DNA of 64,000 nucleotides, taken from the NCBI GenBank assembly GCA_036785705.1, contig JAWUZG010000004.1, forward strand, positions 10,264,501 through 10,328,500, read 5' to 3'. Origin of the DNA: Acanthornis magna. Taxonomy: Eukaryota; Chordata; Aves; Passeriformes; Acanthizidae. The translations under genes and the position numbers were made by a program. Positions 37,631 through 50,952 of this stretch are shown in pieces (position 1 is the first letter of the stretch; every line of letters starts with the position of its first letter). A model generated the notes under the pieces. It was not told where the DNA came from and did not search any database. It was given only the letters and a program-made list of their open reading frames with translations.

Positions 37631-40600
37631 CTGAGAATTTGCCCCTCAAAATGATTCAAGTGACAAAACTCAGAAAAAAATTCTCGATTAAAAAATGAGA
37701 ATGGAGATTTAAACAGATGCACTCTAATTCAGACCAAAAAAACCAGAAAAATTTCATCTACCTTTGAAGGAACTTTTTCTTGACTTTCTAGTTGTGATAT
37801 GGATCCCAGGACAATCATCAAGATTCCTAAAAATTTGCAAGTATAAGAAAAGATGTATTACATCTCCATAGCTTTAGTTGAATGGATTGGTGGGGATATA
37901 GTTTAAACTTGATTCCAGGAGTTAATAACTGGTCCTGATTACTTCATTTTAAACAAACAAATAACCTCCTTTCCCAGTAAAACACCACCAAAAACTCTAA
38001 AGAAGAGTGGAAAACTTCCTTTTACATATTAAAATGCATGATGTCTTCCATCTGTGGGGGGGGAAATAAACAGAAGTCTTTTATGGCATCTATTTTCCCA
38101 GAGTAAAGTTCTTTAATCAAAAAAGACTACAGTAAACTTTTAATTCAGTGCTCCTCACAGGCCATTCAGGAAGAGTTAGACCCCCTGAGTCTAAAGCAGC
38201 TTCTTAGCCATGAGTCAGAAATAGAGGGAACATGCTGTGTTAATTTACCTTGAGCATTATTAGCTTTATTGGCATGGCAGGATGAGTAATTGCTGATTGA
38301 ATTTGACTTTATGGGCATCCAAGTCCTTGGATGTACCTAGGACTTGGGTACAGAGGCTGACAGATGGTCATGAATGATTCTTCCTAATTAGGGAAAACTG
38401 AAGGAATCTATATGCAGAATTCATGCCTGGATAGTTGTCCATGGGACATATGGCAGAGTGCTAATGAATATGTACTTTATACTTACACATATATTCGACA
38501 GAAAACAAGTATTGATAACCAATGTAACACCCATCAGTGCAACAAGGATCATGTGACTAAAGATTGCATTTTAAAGTGTTCCAAAGCAGGTTTTGATCAC
38601 CTGGTGTGCAGAGACTCTCTGATCTTTTGTGCAGCTAGGTAGCTACAAAACATATTGCACATGCTACACAAAACAATACCTTTCTCTGAAGTCCTTACCA
38701 TAAAAAAAGATAAAATCTAAAGTGATGTGAATAAATTGCACATATTTATGTAAACTTTTATCATTTTTATGCAAAACAATAAGTTTTTCAGTCCATGTGA
38801 GGAAGTAAGGTTCTATAAATCCCTTGTTTGTCCTCTTTGTCAAAGATAGTTGAAAGAAATAAAACATACATCCACCCAGGCATAATCAGACAGCCTGCTC
38901 AGCAAAGCAACTTCTGAGATGACCCTATCTGGAGAGTACATGATCTATCTTATGGCTTGTAGTCTGGGTTCAGAAAGCAACTCCTTTGACTCCCTACCCT
39001 TTGCCTCCGCAGGCTGCAACAACCTCTGGAGAAGGAAAGAATGTATTTTGAATATGTCTAAAATAATGCAAGTGAGGTCACACTTGGGAAAGTTATCTCT
39101 GTGTTAGAGGTTTTCTTCTTGTCAAAACATTCGAGCAAAACTCTCAGTCTTTTCTTCCACTGTACTAACATTCTCCTCATATGCTCTTCATATTGATAGT
39201 ACATGTCTGCCAAATCGTATTATCTTTGTAAATATTACTTAAATGAATAATTGCTCTCTTATTTGTAGCCCTGTATTGTAACTGGTTTCGATATTTTGCA
39301 ACTTATTTCTTTACAGTCCTCTGCCTGCTTACCTTTGTTTTTTAAAATTATTTTTATTTTTAATAGCAACAAGTCTCAGAGCAAATAAGAAAATCAGGAT
39401 TATACCTTTATCAAGGAAAATAATCCTGATAATACACCAAAATGACTACAAATCAATTAAAAATTAATAATTTTTTAAGTGTATATTGAATGTCATTGAA
39501 TGTTTAGGTGTTTATTGAATGATTAAATTTAGTAGCTAAGCTATGGGACATTCTGGCTTGTACAAAAATTTAATGATACAGGAAAACATTTACTTGAGAG
39601 GCAAAACAATATCTTATAGAGGATAAAGTCTGAATAAATTTAACAGATGCAGAGATATTAGAAAAGTTTTTCTTTTGAAAACATTAAATAGAATAACAGA
39701 TACCTGTGAAAGCCAACAATGAATGAGTGTAACCCAAAATATTTTGCTCAGAAATGCAAGTTGAAAACATATTTAGCTTTTAAAACACTTGTAGGGACAA
39801 TCAACTCAAAGAAAATTTTATTCCTCTCTGATATCAAAGTATAGTAAACAAAGGAGATAAAAGTAGAACATGAAATATAAATGTGCATTAGTAATATTTT
39901 TGCATAAGATGCTAAGGCTTTTGCATATGAAGTAATCTCAGTTTTATGCCAGATGAAAGAAGTTTCCTTATCAGTCTTTTGAACATTACTTGTGATGTGA
40001 ATATCCCTACTAATGTATTGTGTTTTGGATTTAAGGTGTCTTGCTATTTGCAGGGAATTTCACTCTAAAAAATTAAATTTAAATGTTTCTTTGTTCGTTT
40101 GTTTCTAAATTTCTTTGTTGGTTCTGAATAAATTAATTTAAAAGAAAGAAGAGTGCTACCAAAAAACCCACCCCCAAACCCATATTAAAAAATAAGTGTT
40201 TTCTTTAGTAAGGTATACTAAGAATCATAAGAAAACCTAAGACTAGAAGGACTCTCTGGGTAACGGATTGCAGACAATTTTTATCACATGCTTTCCTCTC
40301 AAATAAACTCACAAATTTTCTATGTTACATCTTATATCTAAGCAATTATTCACAGAAGAATTGCTTATGTAGAAACTCTTTCTTTTTGGATTTGAATGGT
40401 TTCTAGTTGTCTCATAATATCTGTGTATTAATGAACGAACATTATATTTAAGTGCCAAGTTGCTCTCCCTATGAGCTGCTACTATGGAATTTATAAGATT
40501 GCTGTAGACTCAACTGGGCAATGGAGCTAGAAAATGAATACTGTCACTAGGATTTTTGGACACACTCTATAAAATATTAATGTGTAAAATTGCATCTTTG

Positions 40601-42612
40601 GAGATCACTAGGATGGCTTAGATATGTAAAGAAGGAGACTATTCTCTGCTGAATACCTGTGCATAATTTATCCATAAGTTCCAGGATCTTGCTGCCATTC
40701 TGGGGACACAAATTATCCATAAACATAAGCCGAATGAGCATTTAACACTCCTTTAATAAATTTGTGTTTACTTGACACAAAGCAGTCAAAGCATATTGAT
40801 AATTTTGTACACAAAGACTTAAAATAAATTTGTTTGCCATCCTATAATAATTCTGCAGAATGATATTTAGTTCATATGTATAAATATCTACAGGAATTTT
40901 CTGCTACGGTTCAACACATATATAAGCTTGCTTTTGTAGTTCTGTTTGCCATGATTATTTGAAAATATGTTGAATCCTGGATGACTTTTCTATAAGGATT
41001 CAGATAATACTTTTTTAAAAGCCCTATATATTGACCAATATGTTAAAAAATTGTTCATTTTCACATAGAAATTTAAGAATTCAGGAGTATATTTTGTATC
41101 AGTAGTGTAAGTTACAAAAGCTAGCTTCACTATTTGCACAATTTTTTCCTTACATTCTAACACATTTACATGCTTTCTTTTCTGAAAATGAAGAAAAGTC
41201 AAATAGAAGTGATCCTACTATTCAGTTCAGGGTAGGCTTTAGCTATGCCTTTATTAGACAGTTTGGTGAAAACTTCATTTCAATGCTCACTAGAGTTAAA
41301 GAAAACAAATTTACCCTTAAGAAGGCCATACAGAAGAATATTACAGCCTTATAAACTTGTCACTATTACAAATCTATGAGCTGACAGCATCTTGAATAGC
41401 TTCTGTTGTTCTGATCTCCCAAAAGATATTCTCTCCAAGCAGTAGGAAAAGAGAAAGTAGTCAAATATAAAAAAAACAAACCAAAAAATTAGTACCGTTC
41501 AGCCTGAAAAGCAAACAGCCAGAAATTAATAAGAAAGAATTTATATAATCATAAAAATCATAGAATAAATAAAAGTAGAATGTTTCTTCATGATTTCGTC
41601 CAATGATGAGCTGTTAGTATGCTAGTTCCTAGCAGTGAGAACAGTCTAGTGTTCAAGGTAATAGTTTCTCCTCCCCAGTCTTGGGGTCTGCAGGAATATA
41701 CTTTTAGCATTTTCCTATCAATCTGCTTCATTGTTGTGGGGTCTAAGGTAAAATTAGAATGCTGCATAACAGATTCCCCACAGAAATGGAAAGAGAAAGG
41801 TTAAAAGGGAGAAGACATTTTCTTTTTCATGACAATTAATTGTCAGATGGATTTCTGCATCTTATGGGCTATACCTGTGGAGTAATTCAACCTGTCTTCA
41901 ACAATGACCATTTATGGAAAATGATGCAAGAATACAGCTAGTAAGCAAAATGTTATCTAGGTATGAAAGATCAAATCAATACAGTGGAACTAGTAACTAC
42001 TGAATTTTTGTAATCTGCACAAGAATACGAGAATTTCTCTCTCTTAGTTGTAACTTTCTTGAAAGAAAATGGTCACATAATTAACTAACCTTATTTATTA
42101 TTACGTGTCATAATTATGCACAATAGCAATTGATGTGAGTTTTGCCAGTGACTTCAATTGCCAATTGAAAAATTAATTTTCTTCTCTAGCTGTTAAATGA
42201 AAAAAAGGCTATTTTTTTCTCATGTATATTGTCTTCCACCATTTCATCAGCCTCCACAAAAAACCCCGAAATATTCAAAGATGTGCATGCATACTTATTA
42301 ATAACTACTGTAACTTAGTAACTGTAATGATTACTGAAATAAGAACTGTGTTCAGTTTCTACTAGAAGTCTGTCTTGGATCATGAATACTAGCGGAAAGA
42401 TGAGGATGGGAAAAAACCATGAAAATATTTTCTTCTCATCAGGATCCAAAATATTTCCCTGTGGTGTCTCCAAAACAGCAAATCTGTTTACCATTGTTTC
42501 ACAAATGTTTCCTGTTATCCTGCAACTACAGCTATGGTGAACATAAAATGTGGACAATGCCTTGGCTGTGAAAATGGTACTTGCTGAGTTCATTGTTGTA
42601 CATATATTAAAA
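37631..42612. other. Non-coding stretch, nothing recognised
   Basis: No gene or repeat identified. Short frames, for example 38412-38642 (plus), have no recognisable domains. A possible repeat-tail-like AATCATAAAAATCATAGAAT occurs at about 41547-41567. A small perfect inverted repeat (TTCAATTG-C-CAATTGAA) lies at 42153-42169. Confidence 0.55.
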
Positions 42613-42725
42613 ATAAATAAAGAAAAACAAAAACAAAAATCCAAACCAAACAAAAAGCCAACAAACCAACAAACAAACAAAACAAAAGACAAAACAAAAC
42701 AACAACCAAACAAACAAGCAAGAAG
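42613..42725 (+). repeat. Low-complexity CAAA/CAAAC-rich stretch
   Basis: An A-rich imperfect repeat of AAAC, AACC and AAAAC words with few T residues, probably a decayed microsatellite. The minus-strand frame through it (42315-42713) is dominated by the repetitive F/V/C reading it forces. Confidence 0.8.
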
Positions 42726-43263
42726 AAAATTTGAATATCTACTAGCAAATCTGGCCTACTGCTTGTATGCTTTCTGATCTGTTCCTGTGATCCTCTATTC
42801 TTATTATTAGAGGATGCATTGATATTTGTTTAATTATCTCTTTAATAGTATCTTCATGATATTCACTAAAATATCTTGTAAGTATTGCTCAGAACTACGT
42901 CACAGACAAGAGCAGGTGCTGGGGGATTGGGCTGTTTTTGTCTTTCATGATATTCTGATTGTCGTTATGCTCACACTTCCTGAACACTATGATGTTACTA
43001 ACACACAAGATAGGTAGGCAAAAACTCACTGATTGACAGCACTGGGTTAAACTGAGCAGAAATTTTAAGAAGCCTCAGGGAAGTAAGATATTAAATATCA
43101 AACCAATATTTGCAGACAGGTTTTAGCATGGCAGAAGGAAGAGTGTGGCAAGTTTGCTGAAGAGAAAAACAAAAATGAAATAATGGAATAGAAATTGAAT
43201 TACTAGAGGATGTCAATAAATGGGAAATTAGGACTATCTTTTGTTGCTTCCATGCTCTGCAAA
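42726..43263. other. Non-coding stretch, nothing recognised
   Basis: No gene or repeat identified. Confidence 0.6.
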
Positions 43264-43416
43264 ATAAATCACAGCAAATCACAGAATATTCTGAGTTGGA
43301 AGGGATCCACAAGGATAATCGAGTCCAACTCTTAAGTGAATGGCCCATAGAGGGATCAAACCCACAGCCTTGATGTTATTAACACCATGCTCTGGCAAAG
43401 TGAGCTAATCTCAGGG
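43264..43416 (-). mobile_element. tRNA-Ile-derived SINE with CR1 3' tail (TguSINE1-like)
   Basis: Read on the minus strand, 43416-43341 is a degenerate tRNA-Ile(AAT): TTAGCTCA of the A box/D arm, GTGTTAATAAC carrying the anticodon AAT, the B box GGGTTTGATCC, and an acceptor end ATGGGCCA. The rest, 43340-43264, is a CR1 3' end (on the plus strand GAGTTGGAAGGGATCCACAA and ATCGAGTCCAACTC) ending in octamer-like GATTCTGTG derivatives. This fusion lets a pol III transcript be copied by CR1 machinery. TguSINE1, tRNA-Ile plus a CR1 tail, is known from passerine birds. The A box and D loop are mutated, so this is a retroposon copy and not a tRNA gene. Confidence 0.88.
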
Positions 43417-46400
43417 TCAATAAGTGATTGTAAGGACATGTATTTTTCTTTAAACCCTCAGGTGATTGTATTGACAAAGACATAATGCTCACATTTGAAG
43501 GCTTTTCATCATAGATTGCAAGGAGAGTTGGTAACATACGGTAAACCTGAAAAATGAATATGATGAAAAGCTTTTCTCAGCTGTGATAAAATCAGTCTTG
43601 TAATTTCCTTTAAATGAGAATAATTGTAACCCTGCAGATTATGTGGTGTTCGGTCTGTGAGCACTATTGCTATATGAGCTCAACAAATGTACTTTATTAA
43701 AATGTGTGGCAAGTTGCTTAATGTAATTTCATTATTTTCTTATATTTTATTAATTAAACATTATTGTAGTAGGATTTAACATGTGATTTTAAGAAGCAAA
43801 GAAATTATTTTCTGTACCTCATTTAGATATATTTTAAAAATTAATTTCATTTTTCCAAGTGATGCTGGTATATGCACAGCACTCCATAATATCTTTATTA
43901 TTATCCTCCTGCTTATAAACAAAAGGCAACATATAAGATTAAGATCACTGTGGAGTGCAGTTTGCCTAATTGATTGCTGCAAGATTCATTGCATCAGGCA
44001 CACAATTAGGAAAAAAGCATTCAATTTCGTTGCCCCCTGTCTCTACACAGGTAATTCTGAAGCTTTAATTTTAAAAAGTATTCAAATCTCTGCTTAAATC
44101 TTATCAAATTCCTGTTAAGTTAATTAAGCAGACGTCTAAATGTTTTTGTGAATAAGAAGATACTGGAGAATTTAAGTCTATATTAACAGCAGAACAAATC
44201 CCAGATACTTAATAACTGGCTGTCTTCTGGGCACACACAGCAGCTTTACACAGGATGTAATTCTTTTTTCTAAATGCTATATCCTCTCAAATAAATTTTT
44301 ATTTATAATCTTATTTCCACAAATATATTAAAGAACATCAGTGAATACTCGTGAATAATATGATGTGATGGTTTAAAAAACATCACAAAGAAGGCTCAGT
44401 TTTTGTCTTTACAGTAAAAACCAATTCCAGATGGCAGAAAAAATGAGATGTCACAAGAGTTCTCTTTCAAAGGGGCAGGATATCACTCTATGTATATACT
44501 TAAAGTTGGAATATTTGTTTGTTACATTGAGGGAAATGAACTACATTTAAGTTTACATGGGAGAACTTCATGCTACACCTCAGAAAATGATGACCGTAAC
44601 TAGTATATCCCTGGGAAAAAAAACTAATGCTGTAGAGAAATAGTGTAATTTTCTCTGTCATGAACAATTTTTTATTTCTCCAGGCTGAAGAAGATATTAT
44701 TTTCTTGGCAAATTTTTAAGAATTCTTTTCTGCTCTCTAATTAAATTTTCCTTTCTATGACATGTATCTATTGAACGGTAAAAGTTTCAAATTCTTACTT
44801 TCTGTTCAAAAATGTTCTTAAGTGCAGTCACAGTTTAGTGGAATCCTGTAATTTCAAATGTTGTTAGAGAGTGGCCCAGTGTAAAGCACTATTCTGTCAA
44901 AGGAAAGCTTGCAAAGAGTATTCTTATGTTCTTTCTCAACCTGCATAATCTATCTGAATTTGAGTATTTGTCAGGCAGAATATGTAACACTTCATATTAA
45001 TGTAAACAGTTTCTGGAATTCCATTCCTTCGCATACAAACCACATAACACAAGCTCCAAAATGTTGTATTGTTTGGAGACTTAAAGATGACAGATGCTTG
45101 CACTGACAGAAAGATTTAATCACTGGGAGCTTTCAAACCTTAAAAGCTATGGAGTGATACATTATTGTTGCTTGCTTTTATGACTTCCCTTTTTAATGAA
45201 AAAGATACAAATTATATTTAGTGCAATGGAAATTTCTCAAGGCAATAGAACCCAATTTCCAGGGCTCGCATACTAAAGGACAACATTTAGTCTTCACATG
45301 AACACTTGTGAGGCTTATATTAAAGTCTAAGGGAAAGCTCTGATTCTTGATTACGGATAGTTAAAGGGATAAATTTCTATACATTTATAGACAATACAGT
45401 GGTTTTGTCTCAAGACTTTAATGAAAGTCACTTTTTAAATTGAAATATTCACACATATATGAAGACACAGCCCTCGTCGTTTCCTTGCCCCTCATGCTCT
45501 GATGCGTTTAAACCTTTAGATATTAGTCTCTAGTCAGTGTTCAAAGAGGAAGATAAATATTAGAAACAGTGCTCACTTTTACAACACTTACTCTTCCAGC
45601 TGGCTTTGAATTTTATTAATCTTCTTTTCCTGTCTCTCTTGTTGCCATTTTAATTTTATTTTGGCCTATGTGAATCCTTATTTTCTGCTGACCCACTTCC
45701 ACATTCGTTCCATTACAGTCTTCTCATGACTTCATTGTTCCAAATCCTCAGGTTCAAGGTTCACATTGCTTTTCACTCATCCAGAATCCTGTCCCCAAAT
45801 TTCCAAAGGAAATCAGTAAGTGAAAATAGAGAAAACACAAAGTCAATTTTCTCTATGTGAAAAGCAATGAAAAGGTGAAGTTTCTTTCCTTAAAATGTTC
45901 CAGGCCTTGTGAGATTGTAACGGAACAAGAATAGAAACACATTGATGCACTGGTAATTGCATCGATTAAAACTGTTGATCATGCTAAAACCTAGAATGAA
46001 AAAAATCAGGTATATCTTCATGAAAATATATCTGACATAAACACAAGGAAAAGGGGAATCTAGAAGTATAATATTTTCTCCATTCACACAAAAAAAAATG
46101 AAAATAAATTATTTTCTGGTATGGAACCACCCCTGCTCCTCCAGTCCAGTTCCGATCAGCACTATTGACCTAGCCTAGAAGGACAGTGACTCTGTCTGGT
46201 GAATATGTCCTTGTCCTCACTGGCATTCTGGTTTCCTCACATAGCAGTTTCACCTCATCTCAGCCTCCTATACTATCTGACAAGCATGTTCACCTGAGAA
46301 GGTAACTATTGTTTTATTACTTATTGTTCTCTAAACTAGAGAACCTTACTTAACATGTAGCTGTGGATCTAACTCTTTGGTCATTCACTGATTACTAAAG

Positions 46401-47411
46401 GATTTTCTAACACGTTCTGGTTTTCTGCCCCAAATAAGTGATATTAGTGTGAGTTTAGAAGAATTATGCAACAAAGTTCATTTATATCTCTATTTTGCAT
46501 CCAGGAAGATGCGGTGAAGGTCTCACTTACATGAGCAGTCTGGATAGGCTTCATGCTGTGATGCCACCCTCCTCCTACTTCCAATTATTCATTCACCTTC
46601 AGAATGCCTTATTTTCATGCTTCCCTAGAAGCAAGTAGAGGACAGTGATATGTAAAGGAACATTAAATAGTGTGAGCATAAGTGCACTTTTCCTGTAGCT
46701 TGACTTCAGTTAATGGGCTAACCATTGTTATCTTTAGGAAAGGTTTTGTCTTTTCCTTCCTACTACGCTTCATAATGGTGTGTATTCTCCGGCATTTTGA
46801 GTTCCAGCATTGAAGTTAGGCATTTATCAGAGTATGTGCAGGATGTGTTCAGTTATTTTCTGTGAAAATCACAGAAGAAGAAAAGCAAGGAAAGGAATTA
46901 CAGTATTTCCAATTCTGTGCTTTTGTGGGTGGCACTCCTAGGTACCATGGCCACACCTAGACAGAAAACAAAAAGGAAACTCCACAAGAAAGTGAGTGAG
47001 AGACTTTGCATAATATTGTATACAGAAAAGTATCCTAATGTTTGTGAGAAAGGGGGATTTCTGTTGCTAGTTTAATACTTTATATTCATTTGCATTAAAT
47101 AAACAATTTACTCAAAGGAATAAAGAAGAAAACCTAAAACAAAAATAACCAAACTTTTATACTCATTGAAATTTATGTACCTCAATTTCTTAATTTTAAA
47201 TGTAACAAGAAACAATGAATGAAAAACTTACAGTGATAGCTTGGATTAATAGGTGAGTTTGCGTCAAGTCCCATGATTTAAATAAGTGGATTTACGTTAT
47301 CCAAGAGGAAATTGTTTCTCACATGATTCAAAACAGAGAAAATTCTAACAGAATCTATGAAATGCATCTAAACTACTGCTATTTCAGAAATAAAACTTCA
47401 AGATTTGTTAT
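43417..47411. other. Non-coding stretch, nothing recognised
   Basis: No gene or repeat identified. Frames at 43776-44097 on opposite strands contradict each other, and that at 45890-46087 lacks a domain. Confidence 0.6.
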
Positions 47412-47770
47412 TTTCCTGGTTTCAGCTCAAGTAGAGTTAATTTCTTCTCAGTAGCTGCTCCAGGACTATGTTTCAGATTCAGAATTAGAATAAGGTTGAT
47501 AACATTAATGTTGATTTTGGTTTTTGCTAAGTCATGTTTACCCTAAGTCAAGGGCACTTTTTTTTTGGTGTGTCTCATGTTCTGCTGATGAAGAGGTACA
47601 CATAAGAAAAACTGGAGAGAGCCTTGCTGGGATGGGCAACCTGAATTAACAAAAGGGAAATTCCACACCATAGAAGGAAGGCCAATCTAGATTTAGGAAT
47701 GAGGTCTGGCATCGGTCAGCAAGTCAGCGCATCACTTGCTTGATTTTTTTTTTCTTTCCCTTTTTTTATC

Positions 47771-47791
47771 ATTATTATTATTATTATTATT
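47771..47791 (+). repeat. (ATT)7 microsatellite inside LTR
   Basis: Seven uninterrupted ATT triplets in the position where this LTR family usually carries a TTA-rich run. Confidence 0.9.
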
Positions 47792-47823
47792 TACTATTAC
47801 TACACATTACTTTGATTTCCAAT

Positions 47824-47829
47824 ATTAAA
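47824..47829 (+). terminator. LTR polyadenylation signal ATTAAA
   Basis: The hexamer ATTAAA is followed by TGTTTCTGTCTCAACC, as is usual near the R/U5 boundary of this LTR family. Confidence 0.55.
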
Positions 47830-48060
47830 CTGTTTCTGTCTCAACCTACAAGTTTTATTTTTGATTCTTCTCCCCATTCCACTGGGGGACCAGGGTGGAG
47901 AGGGGGTGCTGAGGGAACATCTGTGTGGTACTTATTTACCAGCTGGGCTTAAACCACGACATTACTGCAGAGTCAAAAGTCTCCAAAATAGACCATATAG
48001 CTGCAGCTGCAGGTTTAGTAAAGTTGTCTCAAACTACATATAAGATAGACATTTTTGACT

Positions 48061-48249
48061 ACAAGGGTGGTGAAACACTGAAACAAGATTCCTAGAGAGG
48101 TGGTAGATGCCCCATCCCTGAAAACATGCAAGGTTATGGACAGGACTCTGAGTAATCTCATCTGTTTGAAGATGTCCCTGCTTATTGTAGGGGATTTGGA
48201 TTAGATGACCTTTAAATGTCCCTTCCAATCTAGGCCATTCTATGGTTCA
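48061..48249 (+). mobile_element. CR1 3'-end fragment, sense
   Basis: It reads as the end of CR1 ORF2 and its 3' region: GGTGGTGAAACACTGAAACA, GGTGGTAGATGCCCCATCCC, GAAGATGTCCCTGCTTATTG, GATTAGATGACCTTTAAATG and TCCCTTCCAATCT, ending with CCATTCTATGGTTC. It lies about 100 bases after the ERVL-like LTR on the same strand. It is 5'-truncated, and the frame 48034-48228 on the minus strand is a shadow. Confidence 0.92.
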
Positions 48250-50742
48250 GTGGTTATTATACTCTTTCTGTATACTTTGATTATTTTACTTTATTCCATT
48301 TTTCTTTGCTCCTAGCACCATAAACTGCATTCTTTTTTTCTTAGAAGTAACCTTGGAGCCAAGAAATACTAACAAGATGGCCTGTCTACCTACTTAGGAG
48401 AACAAAGTTCTGTATTCCCTCCTACTTTCCTGTTTTTAAACATATGACACATAAAATACACATTTATACTTTTCTCTGCAAGCTTCTTTCATATCACTTG
48501 TCATTGAAATGAGTAAAATAATGCCCAAGTTATTTCCTCTGGGGATTGAGGACTAAACCATTTGGATTGATTGGTTAGCCCTTGGAGCAGTACATATCCC
48601 TGGTGGCTTATGCTGCGCAAAGCAGCGCGGTCTGGGTGGATCAGTAGACTCACAAGACGTGGGGAAGCAGAGTGAGATCTAAACATGAGACGAGATCTAA
48701 AAAAAACTAGGAGGTTTTCAAAAAGGTGCAGAAGAGACTTCACATTGTCCATTTCAAGGTAAATCACTGAAAGATTTTGAAGTAAATTGATAAGGAAATA
48801 TTAAAACTCTAAAAGTATCTAGAACCACAGAAGCTTCAGGAATCAGTAAAAACCCAGCATTTTTGCAAGTTGCTTCCTAGCAAACAGACTTCTGTAAGTC
48901 AGAACTCCTTACCTGAAGCTGTGGCAACTTAAGACGATGGAAGACATGTCATTGGTAAGTTCATATGATGATGTTTTAAGCTGTATGGTAAGGTCAGCTT
49001 GTTTTTTTGTTGGTTTTTTTTTTTTTTTTTAAAATCAGACAAATGATCTCTGCACTGTGCTCCTTGTTCTGGTGTAAAGTTAAAAATAGCTCTATTTTCA
49101 ACAACTGGTCAGAGAGACACTTGAGTAAGGATAAGATAACCTTACTGATAAGCTCAGAAAATAGCTCTTTCAGGTGCAGGGGAATTAATCAACAAAAGCT
49201 TCATATGTCTGTGTTTCTGGAACCCTTGTTTTAGAGTAGTGAATCAGGAGAAAAGTCGCTGTACTCATTGAACAATATTTTTTCTGAACTATCTTTTTTT
49301 AAAAAATGGACGTATTTCCAGCTCTATACCAGTTACATATCTGGAGGTGTAGTTGTGGATGCAGTTATCTCTCCACAGCACAATGAAATAAGTTAAACAA
49401 TAAGCAATAGGTGCTGTCATACACCTCTCAGCAGAGATCTGGATAAACACACAAAGAAATGATTACAGGGAGTGTCACTGCCATTGTTCAAGCTGTATTG
49501 CACTGAATAATACACAGTGAAAAGGAAAAGAAATTATTTCCCTCCGTGATCACATAGTCAGCAGATATTTTCTTGATCTAGTACCAGTCAGACAAAAAAG
49601 GTGTTTGATCTTACATGAGCACGCACCCAAAGGCCTTTAATCTGTCACAGTCATTAATGCCAATGACATTTTCACTGACCTGCTAGAATCCTTTAACTCT
49701 TTCTAGACAACATTTTGTGACATATCCATCCTTCCAATTAAATCTGATGATCACTTGGTTGAGTGAATATTCTCAGGAGCAAAGGGAAGAAGTGTTCTCT
49801 ATTGTCTTTTAAATTACAGATCATGATGATGGCCACATGACACTTAATTAGCAAAATACTGAGTGGAATACATTTTGTAATTTAGCTACCAAATGACCTT
49901 TATATTACAGGAGTTGGTGATGTGTGGGTTAGGATGGCACTAAATATATCAGAAGAGTTAGAAAGAGACAAAATATTGCATTTTATACAGGTAAACAAAT
50001 AAAAAAAATATATGACAGAAATATAATTTTGTACTTTTACCTCTCCTGAATGTTTTAAAGGCAAACATCTTCATTTGGCAGTCAGAGAATTATTTTTTTC
50101 TTGTGACATGTGTACAAAGCAAGAAGAAAATTCTGTATCATTTAGAAAATTCACTAAAACTAAAAAGCGAGGGAGAGATATTTACACATTTGTATTAATC
50201 TCTGAGGCTTTCAGGAAGAAAAGCTCAGGTGTGCTCTATCTCCTTGTGGGCTTATTTGTAAATCTTTCTGTAGTGTAAACAGACTAGGCTCAGGATGACT
50301 TATTTTGACCACTATCCTCAGCAACTCCACATGCTGTGCAGACAGAGCTTTCGAAAGGTTCAGTGTTAGTTATTACGGAGACAGATGGGATTTGCAGCCA
50401 GCCTGCACTCCAGATAACCTTACAACAATGGTGCTCAGAGTCATGGAGTTACTGAGCTTGCACAGTTTCACAGCTATGGAAGTGGACACACAGGTGTCAT
50501 CTGGCACCATTCTGAGCCAAAACATACAGAAATTTAAGCCGCTTTTGTTCAGAAGGTCAGGTATAACACCCTGATAGCTCTGCAGATGGCTGTTCTCCAG
50601 CTTGCAGGTTTCATACTAGGATCTATACTGGAATGGAAATGTGCAAAGAAACCACTGCCTTCCACAACTACACAGTAAAAAGGGAATTAGATATACCTAG
50701 GTTTTTATAGGTTTTCTCTTTCTATTTCCATTGCCATTGCAG
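48250..50742. other. Non-coding stretch, nothing recognised
   Basis: No gene or repeat identified. A T-tract lies at about 49016-49030. The 88-codon minus-strand frame at 48501-48767 and the plus-strand frame at 50305-50574 do not resemble any family I know. Confidence 0.55.
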
Positions 50743-50952
50743 GTATGTAGAGACAGATACTACAGGGGGAATAAAGGTCCTCTCTATGCAATTCACATTT
50801 TCACAGGTATGGATGACCTTTCTATCCTTCAGTTAGTATTTTCAGATCACCTTGCCCCACATTGTCTTTTCAAAGTCAGAACTGAACCTGGAAAAACAAG
50901 ATCTGCAAAGCCAGATTATAAATCTAGGCAGAACATGTCTGTTTTATTGAAG

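Larger units (their letters stand above)
47412..47961 (+). mobile_element. ERVL-like solo LTR, sense orientation
   Basis: The plus strand follows a common avian ERV LTR from end to end: CCTGGTTTCAGCT...GAGTTAATTTCTTCTC at the start, GTTGATAACATTAATGTTGA, a piece near 47650 matching the usual CAAAGGG...ATTCCA...ACCATA block, GGCATCGGTCAGCAAGTC near 47710, a T-rich run and (ATT)7 at 47771-47791, ATTAAA at 47824-47829, and CTTAAACCACGACA at the end. The initial TG has mutated. Possible target duplications TTATT (left) and TTACT (right) differ at one base. It shares its U5 wording and 3' end with the antisense LTR at 36402-36999 but belongs to another subfamily. No proviral body follows. Confidence 0.85.

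Noticed and set aside
42315..42713. 132-codon minus-strand frame rich in F, V and C
   Set aside because: Its hydrophobic first half is forced by the CAAA-rich low-complexity stretch. The rest has no recognisable domain.
43341..43416. tRNA-Ile(AAT) gene on the minus strand
   Set aside because: The anticodon region and B box are readable, but the D arm and acceptor stem are mutated and it is fused to a CR1 tail, so it is a SINE head and not a tRNA gene.
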